Source: CAYNQN01 sp964530525 (GTDB lineage Bacteria > Actinomycetota > Acidimicrobiia > Acidimicrobiales > Acidimicrobilacustridaceae). Taken from it: a DNA stretch of 51,263 nucleotides. Numbering within the stretch: position 1 is the stretch's first letter; each line of letters starts with the position of its first letter. Location of the stretch: assembly GCA_964530525.1 (NCBI GenBank), contig CAZHBH010000007.1:1-51263 (forward strand), read 5' to 3'. Below the pieces are notes generated by a model that saw only the letters and a program-made list of their open reading frames with translations, made no database searches and was not told where the DNA came from. Below are positions 16,082 through 23,356 of the stretch, one piece after another. Position numbers and translations under genes: made by a program.

Positions 16082-16925
16082 GTCGGTGGAGGTGGCAGAG
16101 CTCGAGCAGGTGGCCGCGGGCGACAAACCGGCGGCGCCCCAGGATCGGCCGAAGGAGCGACGGCGACCGTGGGGCAACCGGTCGCTGTGGGTGCGCCTGG
16201 GGAGCGTGGTGGTGGTGATCGTCGCCTGGCAGATCGCCGCGGAGATCGCCAACTCCCGCCTCATGCCCTCGTTCACCGCGATCGTCTCGGCGCTGTGGGG
16301 CGAGCTGCAGAACGGCCGGTTCTGGGACCAGGTGTTCGTCACGCTCCAGCGGGGCTTCACCGGGTTCCTCATAGCGTGCGTGGCCGGAGCGGCTCTGGGC
16401 TTCTTCATGGCTCGCAACCGCGTGGTGGACGCCATCGTGGAGCCGTTCCTCGCCGCCACCTACCCGGTGCCCAAGATCGCCCTCTACCCGTTCTTCATCT
16501 TCATCTTCGGCATCGGTTCGAGCTCGAAGGTGGCCCTGGTGGCCCTGGAGTGCCTGTATCCGATCGCCTACAACGTCTACAGGGGTGTGCGGTCCACGCC
16601 CGGTCCGATGCTGTCGGTGGCGGCGAACGTGGGAGCGGGCAGGCTCCGGCGCTTCCGCCAGGTGATAGCCCCGAGCGCGCTTCCCTCGTTCCTGACCGGC
16701 GTGCGGGTGGCCCTCCCCATCATGCTGCTGGTGATCGTGGTGACCGAGCTCATCGGCGAGAGCAGGGGCCTCGGCTTCCTCATCCGGAACTTCAGCGCCA
16801 ACTTCCAGCCCCCGAAGGCCATGGCCGTGGTCCTGTTCCTGGGCATCCTGGGCTGGGCCTTCGACCGGCTGATCGTGCTGATCAACACGAAGGTGGTCTT
16901 CTGGAAGGGGAGGTCGGATGTCTAG
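16074..16925 (+). CDS. ABC transporter permease 2
   Basis: This 283-residue permease is of the same family, with a cytoplasmic N-terminal tail rich in charged residues (to about residue 38) and six likely membrane segments. Its coupling-helix region is GAGRLRRFRQVIAPSALPSFLTGVRVALPIML. Two different permeases suggest a heterodimeric importer. It overlaps both neighbours by eight bases. Confidence 0.9.
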   Translation: MRESVEVAELEQVAAGDKPAAPQDRPKERRRPWGNRSLWVRLGSVVVVIVAWQIAAEIANSRLMPSFTAIVSALWGELQNGRFWDQVFVTLQRGFTGFLIACVAGAALGFFMARNRVVDAIVEPFLAATYPVPKIALYPFFIFIFGIGSSSKVALVALECLYPIAYNVYRGVRSTPGPMLSVAANVGAGRLRRFRQVIAPSALPSFLTGVRVALPIMLLVIVVTELIGESRGLGFLIRNFSANFQPPKAMAVVLFLGILGWAFDRLIVLINTKVVFWKGRSDV

Positions 16926-17931
16926 CTCGGGCGCCGATGTCCGCATCGTGGTGCCCGACCTGATCTCGCCCTCGTACTTCCCCGCCCTGGCCGCCGTCGA
17001 GCTGGGCTGCCTGGAGCGCATGGGCGTGCGGGCAGAGCTGTCGCTGCTGTTCCCGGTGACCGATGCCGTGGAGGCCCTGCGGGCCGGCGAGGTCGACGTG
17101 GTGGCGGGAGCGGCGCACACCCTCTTCCACGGGTCGGGAGACGAGCTCGACGTGTGCCTCTTGGGCGCGCTGTCGCACCGGACCTACTGGTTCTTGGTGC
17201 TGGCGCCCGGTCTGGGCATGGAGAGCTGGGACGACCTCTCGTCGGCCGAGGGCCTGCGCATCGCCGCAGCCCCAGGACCCGATGCGGCGCTGCGGCACGC
17301 CCTGGACCTTGCAGAGCTCGGCCCCGATGCGGTGGAGCTGGTACCCGTGCCGAGCATCCCCGAGCTCGGACCTTCGTTCGGCGTGCAGGCAGCGAGGGCC
17401 CTCGAGCGAGGAGAGGTGGACGGCTTCTGGGCGAACGGGATGGGTGCGGAGCTGGCGGTGAGGGAGGGGATCGGCCGCGTCGTCGTGGACGCCCGTCGCT
17501 CGTTGCAACCGCCGGGGCTGTCCCGCTACACCTTCGCAGCGCTCATGGGGCGCCGGGCCGACGAGCAAGACGAGCGCGTCCTGGCCACCGTGGCGGCCTT
17601 GGTGGAGGCGCACGAGATGTTGCGGGGCGATCCCCACGGAGCTGCCTCTCAGGTGGCAGGAGCCCTCTTCCCGCCGCTGGAGGCCTCGCTCGCGGGCGGG
17701 CTGGTGGAGCGCGACGCCCCGTTCTACGAGGTGGCGATCGAACCCTCCGAGGTGTCGGACCTATCGAGCTTCGCAAGGGCCATGGGCTTCACCACCGTCG
17801 AAGGTTCCTTCGACGACGTGGTGTCGAGAGCGGCCCGACCCCTGTGGAGGGGTGGCGACCGGCAGGTGCCGGGCGGGGGACCGGGGTCAGGGTCCATTGG
17901 AAGAGCGGCCGTGAGCCGCTCGTCGTCGTAG
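16918..17931 (+). CDS. Signal-less substrate-binding-protein homologue (NMT1/THI5-like fold)
   Basis: This 337-residue protein starts straight into the first strand of a periplasmic-binding fold (VRIVVPDLISPSYFPALAAVELGCLERMGV). It has no hydrophobic signal and no lipobox. Further SBP-like parts are GEVDVVAGAAHTLFHGSGD and GLRIAAAPGPDAALRHALDLAELGPDAVELV. Lying right after the permeases (8-base overlap), it may bind the imported compound in the cytoplasm as a sensor, chaperone or enzyme of the THI5/NMT1 type. It could also be an importer component that lost export. The C-terminal 40 residues are Gly/Ser/Arg-rich and probably disordered. Translation of the next gene begins 23 bases downstream. 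Confidence 0.7.
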   Translation: MSSSGADVRIVVPDLISPSYFPALAAVELGCLERMGVRAELSLLFPVTDAVEALRAGEVDVVAGAAHTLFHGSGDELDVCLLGALSHRTYWFLVLAPGLGMESWDDLSSAEGLRIAAAPGPDAALRHALDLAELGPDAVELVPVPSIPELGPSFGVQAARALERGEVDGFWANGMGAELAVREGIGRVVVDARRSLQPPGLSRYTFAALMGRRADEQDERVLATVAALVEAHEMLRGDPHGAASQVAGALFPPLEASLAGGLVERDAPFYEVAIEPSEVSDLSSFARAMGFTTVEGSFDDVVSRAARPLWRGGDRQVPGGGPGSGSIGRAAVSRSSS

Positions 17932-17954
17932 AGGTCGTAGAGGAGGAGAGGGTC

Positions 17955-18788
17955 GTGAGCGTCGTGCGGGTCAGCTGCCTCCAGCTGGCTTCACCGCGAG
18001 AGGGCAGGCCTCTGGCGGCGCATGTCGACGAAGCGGTCGACATGGTTCGGGCGAGCCGCGGGGCCGACCTCATCGTGCTGCCCGAGATGTGGCACGTGGG
18101 CTACTTCGGCTTCGACCAGTACGAGCGCGAGGCGGTGACCCTCGGCGAGAGCGAGCTCCCCCGGCGCTTCTCGGCTCTCGCGGCAGAGCTCGGGGCCACG
18201 ATCCACATGGGCAGCGTGGTGGAGCGCGACGGAGGGTTGTTCAACACCAGCCTGGTCTTCGCTCCCGACGGTCGAGAGGTGGGCCGGTACCGGAAGATCC
18301 ACGTCTTCGGCTACGGGTCCAGGGAGCAGGAGCTGCTCACCGGGGGCGACGAGGTTGCCACCTTCCCCGTGGCTGGCCTCAGTGCCGGCATGGCCACGTG
18401 CTACGACCTGCGGTTCCCGGAGCTGTTCCGGGCGATGGTCGACGATGTGGCGCTCTACGTGGTGCCCGCCGCCTGGCCGGCGACTCGAGTAGAGCACTGG
18501 AGATCGCTCCTGGTGGCCCGCGCCATCGAGAACCAGGCCTTCGTGATCGGATGCAACGCAGCCGGGCTCGATCGGGGCGTGGCCTTGGGGGGCAACAGCG
18601 TCATCGTCAGCCCCTACGGAGAGGTGATCGCCCGGGCCGGCACGGAGCCCGCACGCCTCGACGCCGAGGTGGACCTGGCAGAGGTCGCAGCTCTGCGGTC
18701 GTCGTTCAGGGTGTTGGAGGACCGCACGTTCGACCCCCCGGGGCGTCGGGGCGCCAGCGCAGCCGCTCCCGCCCCCGGGGGGTCGTGA
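17955..18788 (+). CDS. Carbon-nitrogen hydrolase (nitrilase superfamily)
   Basis: This 277-residue protein has the nitrilase-superfamily triad in order: E44 (VLPEMWH), K114 (GRYRKIHVFGYG) and C149 (GMATCYDLRFPE). Length and the CYDLRFPE motif fit omega-amidase/aliphatic amidase-like members rather than true nitrilases, so the likely reaction is amide to acid plus ammonia, or N-carbamoyl hydrolysis. The GTG at 17955 follows AGGAGGAG; the long open frame upstream is a shadow of the previous gene. It is the second C-N hydrolase of the island and lies in the uptake operon, so it may act first on the imported compound. Confidence 0.86.
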   Translation: MSVVRVSCLQLASPREGRPLAAHVDEAVDMVRASRGADLIVLPEMWHVGYFGFDQYEREAVTLGESELPRRFSALAAELGATIHMGSVVERDGGLFNTSLVFAPDGREVGRYRKIHVFGYGSREQELLTGGDEVATFPVAGLSAGMATCYDLRFPELFRAMVDDVALYVVPAAWPATRVEHWRSLLVARAIENQAFVIGCNAAGLDRGVALGGNSVIVSPYGEVIARAGTEPARLDAEVDLAEVAALRSSFRVLEDRTFDPPGRRGASAAAPAPGGS

Positions 18789-18813
18789 TCGCCATGAGGA
18801 TCGTGAGGCTCTC

Positions 18814-19470
18814 GTGAGGTTCGATGTCGCCGGCGACCGCCGGAGCATCGACGTATCGCCCGCCCGCCTGTTCGTGGCCGGCTTCACCGGGCGCGACCGC
18901 CAGGCGGTGGAGGCCCACCTGGCCGAGCTCGGGGAGCTGGGCATCCAGCCGCCGCCGTCGACGCCGACCCTCATGACGCTCGACCCCGGGCTGCTCACGT
19001 CGTCGGACGTGGTGGAGGTGAGCGGCACCTCGACGTCGGGCGAGGCCGAGCCCGTGCTGGTCTTCTGGGAGGGCGGCACGTTCCTGGCGGTGGGCAGCGA
19101 CCACACCGATCGCGAGATCGAGCGTCGGGACATCCCCGAGAGCAAGGCAGCGTGCCCCAAGCCCGTCTCGTCGAGCGTCCTGGCGCTCGACGACATCGCG
19201 GATCCCGACTCGCTCAGGTTGCGCAGCTGGGTGGACGGCGTCGCGTACCAAGAGGGAACCCTTGCGCAGATATCCCCCATCGACGACCTCGTGTCGTTCC
19301 TGCGCTCGCGTGACGTGGAGCCCACCGACGGCGACTTCGTCTTCCTCGGCACCATCCCGGTGATCGGGGGCGACATGCGCTTCGGCTCGCACTTCCGCGG
19401 CACGCTGGAAGACTCCTCGGGCTCAGAGCTCGCAGCCGTGGACTACGACGTGGTCCGGCCTCAGGCCTGA
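18814..19470 (+). CDS. DUF2848 family protein
   Basis: This 218-residue soluble protein matches DUF2848 as I recall that family. Recognisable parts are FVAGFTGRDRQAVEAHLAELGELG, the acidic/His cluster VGSDHTDREIE, the SKAACPKPV segment and SHFRGTLED near the C-terminus. The family has no established function; its length and GSDHTDR motif recall fumarylacetoacetate-hydrolase-like metal sites, but that is a guess. The GTG at 18814 lies 25 bases after the nitrilase-type gene, so it is the last gene of the transport operon. A catabolic role, perhaps in hydrolysing a ring-opened acid, is inferred from context. Confidence 0.75.
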   Translation: MRFDVAGDRRSIDVSPARLFVAGFTGRDRQAVEAHLAELGELGIQPPPSTPTLMTLDPGLLTSSDVVEVSGTSTSGEAEPVLVFWEGGTFLAVGSDHTDREIERRDIPESKAACPKPVSSSVLALDDIADPDSLRLRSWVDGVAYQEGTLAQISPIDDLVSFLRSRDVEPTDGDFVFLGTIPVIGGDMRFGSHFRGTLEDSSGSELAAVDYDVVRPQA

Positions 19471-19783
19471 GACGGCGAACCTCCCTGCCGCCGTCGCCGA
19501 CGGTACATGGCCTGGCGATCCCGGCCCCCCGGGCTTCCTCGTGACCTCGTAGAGAGTCACTCGACGGAAGACGAAGAGCGGAGCATTTGATCGTTTGCCT
19601 GCCTCCACGATCTCCAGCGGAGCTACACGACATCGCCTAATAGGTCAACAGAACAAGCGGGTACCTCGGCTGAAATCGCTGACCTAAGGCCATCCAACCT
19701 GTTGACAAAACCTCTGCTACAGGTAATCTGTTCACACCAGACCCCTACAACGGGGATCAACGGTAACCTCTAAGGAGGCCGTC
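19471..19783. other. 313-base non-coding gap before the LysR gene
   Basis: No convincing gene is seen. A weak hairpin CCGTC-GCC-GACGG (19491-19503) follows the DUF2848 stop and could help end the transcript. From about 19555 the sequence becomes less GC-rich. It contains GTCAACAG (19644-19651) and its inverse CTGTTGAC (19699-19706), an inverted pair 47 bases apart, and then the LysR promoter. Confidence 0.6.
19702..19731 (+). promoter_or_regulatory. LysR gene promoter with overlapping inverted repeat
   Basis: TTGACA (19702-19707) is a perfect -35 hexamer, and TAATCT (19724-19729) follows at 16 bases as the -10. The inverted repeat ACAG-GTAAT-CTGT (19719-19731) covers the -10, and the -35 overlaps the CTGTTGAC arm described for the gap. 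This arrangement would fit autorepression by the LysR protein. TAAGGAGG (19771-19778) is the ribosome site. Confidence 0.6.
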
Positions 19784-20773
19784 GTGTCAGTGAGCCTAGA
19801 TGACCTGCGAGCGTTCACCTTCGTGGTCGAGGAGCGCAGCGTGAGCCGTGGGGCCACACGGCTCGGCGTGACCCAACAGGCGGTCTCTGAGCGGATACGA
19901 CGCATAGAACGGCAGCTGTCGATCGACCTGTTCCGTCGCCGGCCCTACGGGATGGAACCCACAGCGGCGGGCTACCGCCTGCTGCCGTACGCGCAGAGGG
20001 TGGTCACCTTGGTCGATCAGGCACTCAGAGTGGTCGACGACGACGACATGCTGAAGGTGGCCGTACAGGGATCGATCTCGTGGGCCCTTGCCTTCCTCCA
20101 GGACGATCCTGGTGGCGACCGCTTCGAGGTGAGGCACGAGGGCCAGGCGGCCGACGTGCTGGAGGCGGTGGCCGACGGGAAGGTGGACGTGGGCTTCGGG
20201 TCGTTCCCGGCGTCCGCCGGGACGGCCCCGCCAGGCCTCGCCTCGCCGTCGGGGTCGAGGAAGGGAGGCTCGTCGGAGGGCGGTGCTACCCACAACCCCG
20301 GCTCCGCCGACGAGGACGGGACCGACGACGATCGACGGGCCCCCGCTGCTGGGGGCTCGGATGGCGACCAGCACGAGCTCCCCGGTCACCAGCTGGTGGT
20401 GGAGACGCTGTTCGACGACCCGGTCGTGTGGGTGGCGCCGCCCGACCACCCGCTGGCGTCGGGCGAGGGCTCCATCTCGCCCACGGCCCTGGCCGAGCTG
20501 TCGCTGGGTGACGCTCTGGGCAACGCGGCGGGCAGCAACGGTGGCGGGAGCAACGGCGGAGGCGTGAGGATGGCCTCGCGCTCCAGCGTGGCGGGAGCTC
20601 TCTACGAGGGGAGGTTGGTGGAGCTCCAGGTGGACCTGCCCACTTGGGTCCTACCTGTCTCCATCGCCTACCGGGCGGCCGACGCCGACCGCACGTCCAT
20701 CGCCACCTTGCGTGATGCGGTGGTCGGCGAGCACCAGCGCCTCAAGGCCCGGGAGAACCGGCCCACGGCCTAG
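19784..20773 (+). CDS. LysR-family transcriptional regulator with low-complexity insertions
   Basis: The 329-residue product starts with a clear LysR winged HTH (LDDLRAFTFVVEERSVSRGATRLGVTQQAVSERIRRIERQLSIDLFRR; residues 5-53) and the linker helix to about residue 85. The effector domain is unusual. After VDVGFGSF, a stretch of about 60 residues (roughly 140-200) is Gly/Ser/Asp/Pro-rich, and a second Gly/Asn/Ser run (AAGSNGGGSNGGG) occurs near residue 250. The recognisable PBP2 strands between them (VVETLFDDPVVWVAPPDHPLA) are normal. The GTG at 19784 is set by TAAGGAGG. Target and ligand are unknown. It could control the PIG-L/ATP-grasp cassette that follows on the same strand. Confidence 0.82.
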   Translation: MSVSLDDLRAFTFVVEERSVSRGATRLGVTQQAVSERIRRIERQLSIDLFRRRPYGMEPTAAGYRLLPYAQRVVTLVDQALRVVDDDDMLKVAVQGSISWALAFLQDDPGGDRFEVRHEGQAADVLEAVADGKVDVGFGSFPASAGTAPPGLASPSGSRKGGSSEGGATHNPGSADEDGTDDDRRAPAAGGSDGDQHELPGHQLVVETLFDDPVVWVAPPDHPLASGEGSISPTALAELSLGDALGNAAGSNGGGSNGGGVRMASRSSVAGALYEGRLVELQVDLPTWVLPVSIAYRAADADRTSIATLRDAVVGEHQRLKARENRPTA

Positions 20774-20789
20774 CGCTCGCTGCCGAGAG

Positions 20790-20813
20790 CCGATCACCCG
20801 CGCGGGTGATCGG
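20790..20813 (+). terminator. Perfect 24-bp palindrome, hairpin terminator or operator
   Basis: Bases 20790-20813 read the same on both strands (CCGATCACCC, GCGC, GGGTGATCGG). As RNA this is a 10-bp stem with a GCGC tetraloop, 17 bases after the LysR stop. There is no U tract, which is common for actinobacterial terminators. As DNA it could equally be a dimeric regulator site before the PIG-L gene. It contains the GTG at 20806 that would otherwise be the first start of that gene. Confidence 0.6.
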
Positions 20814-20850
20814 ACCCGTGGGGGCAGCACCCAGCTGGTTTACTCGCCTC

Positions 20851-21537
20851 GTGGAACGGGTGCTGGCGATAGGTGCGCATCCCGATGACGTCGAGATCGG
20901 CGTGGGCGGCACCCTCCTTCGCCACCGGGACGACGGGAACGAGATCACCGTGCTGACCCTCAGCCGTGGTGCCCGAGGTGGCGATCAGCACGCCAGGGCC
21001 CTCGAGGCGGTGAAGGCCGCGGAGGTGCTCGGCGCTCGCCTCATCCTGGAGGACCTCCCCGACACCGCCATCCCGGAGAACAACCCCACGGTGGGGATCA
21101 TCGAGACCGTGGTGAGGGACATCGATCCAACGATCGTCTACGTGCACTCCGGCCACGACACGCACCAGGACCACCGCAACACCCACCACGCAGCGCTCTC
21201 GGCGGTGAGGCAGGTGCCCAACGTGTACTGCTACCAGAGCCCCACTGCCACGCTCGCCTTCCACCCCTTGCGGTTCGTCGCCGTCGACACCGTGATCGAG
21301 GAGAAGCTGGAGGTCATCTCCACCTACGCGAGCCAGACGGCACTGCGGTGGTACCTGGAGCCAGAGCTGCTGCGGTCGACCGCCCGCTACTGGGGGCGCT
21401 TCGGCGACAGCCGCTACTGCGAGCCCCTGGAGATAGAGCGCGAGCGCTCCCGGCGTCGGCACTCCGTGGTCGCCGGTTCCATCGTCGCCGGCCTGGCCGA
21501 GCCGGGCGCCGACGACGATGATGACGATGACGACTGA
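20851..21537 (+). CDS. PIG-L family zinc deacetylase (LmbE-like)
   Basis: About 228 residues carry the PIG-L/LmbE zinc site: the AHPDDVEIGVGGTLLRH motif at the N-terminus and the HSGHDTHQDHRNTHHA stretch. Members remove the N-acetyl group of GlcNAc-containing substrates (GlcNAc-PI, GlcNAc-Ins in mycothiol synthesis, BshB substrates). GTG 20851 (VERVLAIGAHPDD) gives the family-normal N-terminus; GTG 20806 lies inside a perfect palindrome and is less likely. The protein ends in eight consecutive Asp residues, encoded across the overlap with the next gene. An amino-sugar deacetylation role in a glycan or small glycoconjugate pathway is inferred from the downstream ligase and glycosyltransferase. 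Confidence 0.83.
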   Translation: MERVLAIGAHPDDVEIGVGGTLLRHRDDGNEITVLTLSRGARGGDQHARALEAVKAAEVLGARLILEDLPDTAIPENNPTVGIIETVVRDIDPTIVYVHSGHDTHQDHRNTHHAALSAVRQVPNVYCYQSPTATLAFHPLRFVAVDTVIEEKLEVISTYASQTALRWYLEPELLRSTARYWGRFGDSRYCEPLEIERERSRRRHSVVAGSIVAGLAEPGADDDDDDDD

Positions 21538-22582
21538 CCCACCCAGCCTCCCCGGGCCCTCGCGACCTGCCCGGGTGCTGGTGACCGGCGCCGGCGGCCC
21601 GGCGGCCGTGTCGTTCATGCGAGCGGTAGCCAGCTCGTTCGGCGCAGGGGTGGAGCTGTGGGCCTACGACGTGGATCCGTGCGCCGTCGGCCTCTACCTG
21701 GTCCCGGCCGGTCGACGAGGTCTGCTGCCGATGGGCGACGCGCCGGAGTTCGCCGACGTGCTCGTGGAGGTGTGCGATAGCGCCCGCATCGACGTGGTGG
21801 TGCCCACCGTGGACACCGAGATGCTGCCGGTGTGCCACCGCCGCGACGAGCTGGCATCACGCGGCACGACTGTGCTCGCCCCGTCGGTGGCCACGCTCGA
21901 GACGTGCCTCGACAAGTGGACGCTGGCGCAGGTGTGCGCGGGTCGTCCCTGGTTGCCGAGAACCGAGCTGCTGGTGGACGGCTTCGACGCGTCGTCGTGG
22001 TCCTGGCCGACCATCGTGAAGCCTCGGCACGGGAGCGGGTCCCGAGGCATCGTCTTGGTGCACGGCCCCGACGAGCTCGATGCGCTCCCGCACGACGGGA
22101 GCCTCCTCGTCCAGGAGGAGCTTCCGGGCGTGGAGCACTCCATCGACGTGTTGGCCTACGCCGACGGTTCGGTTGCGGCGGCTGTTCCCCGCTGTCGGTT
22201 GAAGGTCGACTCGGGGATCGCGGTGGCGGGGCGCACCGAGCACGACCCCGTGCTCGAGGCGCTCGCCCGGGAGGTGGCCACGGCTATCGGACTGAGCTCG
22301 GTGGCCAACGTGCAGGTGAAGGCGGACGCCTCGGGCTGCCCGAAGCTGCTGGAGGTGAACCCCCGTTTCCCCGGGAGTATGCCCCTGACCGTGGCCAGCG
22401 GGGTCGACATGCCCACCATCGCACTCTCGGAGGCCCTCGGGCTGCCCGTGCCCGCTGAGGTCGGATTTCGGGACCTAGCGACCGTCCGGTTCTGGGAGGA
22501 TGTGTTCGTGCCTGTGGAGGAGGGCCACCCCGTGCCGCTGACGGCGGGAGCTCTGGCCGAAGAGCAAGGGCCTCGACCGTGA
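21518..22582 (+). CDS. ATP-grasp ligase (carbamoyl-phosphate-synthase-large-subunit-like)
   Basis: This 354-residue protein has a Rossmann-like preATP-grasp domain (RVLVTGAGGPAAVSFMRA ... VVVPTVDTEML) and an ATP-grasp domain (PTIVKPRHGSGSRGIVLV; metal-binding LLEVNPRFPGSMPLTVASGVDM). Such enzymes activate a carboxylate as acyl phosphate and join it to an amine or thiol. Tandem ATG codons at 21518 and 21521 overlap the deacetylase gene by 20 bases, so the exact start is uncertain by a few residues. A deacetylase that frees an amine, followed by a ligase that could acylate it, makes biochemical sense, but the acid and amine are not identifiable. Confidence 0.83.
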   Translation: MMTMTTDPPSLPGPSRPARVLVTGAGGPAAVSFMRAVASSFGAGVELWAYDVDPCAVGLYLVPAGRRGLLPMGDAPEFADVLVEVCDSARIDVVVPTVDTEMLPVCHRRDELASRGTTVLAPSVATLETCLDKWTLAQVCAGRPWLPRTELLVDGFDASSWSWPTIVKPRHGSGSRGIVLVHGPDELDALPHDGSLLVQEELPGVEHSIDVLAYADGSVAAAVPRCRLKVDSGIAVAGRTEHDPVLEALAREVATAIGLSSVANVQVKADASGCPKLLEVNPRFPGSMPLTVASGVDMPTIALSEALGLPVPAEVGFRDLATVRFWEDVFVPVEEGHPVPLTAGALAEEQGPRP

Positions 22583-23328
22583 GGTTCGAGGCGCCGGAGC
22601 TCGACCGCGGGTCGGACCTGCACGTGCACTCGACCTTCTCCGACGGTGCGAGCACCGTCGACGAGAACCTCGTGTCGGCCGTTGGTCACGGGCTGCACAC
22701 CATCGGCATGGTCGACCACGTGAGGCGAGACACGACGTGGGTGCCCACGTTCGTGGAAGCGGTGCGGGCGCTCGACGGGATCGACGGCATGAAGGTGCTC
22801 TGCGGCGTGGAGGCGAAGATCCTCGACGTCGACGGCAGCGTCGACATGCCCTCGGGCATGCCGACGCTCGACTACGTGCTGGTGGCCGACCACCAGCTCC
22901 CTCGACCGGATGGGCCCATGAACCCGGTGGACGCCACCGAGGCACTTCGCACCGGCGAGCTGACAGCAGGCCAGGTGATCGACGACCTGGTGGAGGCCAC
23001 CGTGAACGCCCTGGCCTGCTACGACCGCATCGTCCTGGCCCACCTCTTCAGCATCCTGCCCAAGTGCGGGCTCAGCGAAGAACAGGTGCCCGACGCTTCC
23101 GTGCGTCGCCTCGGCGACGCCGTGCGCAGGGCGGGTGCCGTGGTGGAGGTGAACGAGAAGTGGACGTGCCCCTCGGCTCGGGTAGCCGAGATCATCGACG
23201 GTTGCGGTGTGAGGATCACGCTCAGCACCGACGCCCACCACGAGTCGCGGGTGGGTCGCTACTCGTACGTGGAGGGCGTGGCCAGAGAGGTTGAGCGAAG
23301 GCACGCCCCCGAGCCGGCGGGCAGCTAG
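22579..23328 (+). CDS. PHP-domain metal-dependent hydrolase
   Basis: This 249-residue protein has a single PHP domain. The first motif is S12-D13-L14-H15-V16-H17-STFSDG and the second is GMVDH; further metal ligands are suggested by GVEAKI, VLAHLF and STDAHH. These are trinuclear-metal phosphoesterases related to histidinol phosphatase and polymerase exonucleases. The GTG start overlaps the ATP-grasp stop by four bases. In this cassette it may dephosphorylate a sugar or nucleotide intermediate. Confidence 0.85.
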   Translation: MRFEAPELDRGSDLHVHSTFSDGASTVDENLVSAVGHGLHTIGMVDHVRRDTTWVPTFVEAVRALDGIDGMKVLCGVEAKILDVDGSVDMPSGMPTLDYVLVADHQLPRPDGPMNPVDATEALRTGELTAGQVIDDLVEATVNALACYDRIVLAHLFSILPKCGLSEEQVPDASVRRLGDAVRRAGAVVEVNEKWTCPSARVAEIIDGCGVRITLSTDAHHESRVGRYSYVEGVAREVERRHAPEPAGS

Positions 23329-23356
23329 GCCCCGGGCCTGAGGAAGGCTGAGGCTC

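Noticed and set aside
19491..19503. CCGTC-GCC-GACGG hairpin as a firm terminator after the DUF2848 gene
   Set aside because: A five-pair stem with a three-base loop is common by chance at this GC content; it is mentioned only in the gap description.
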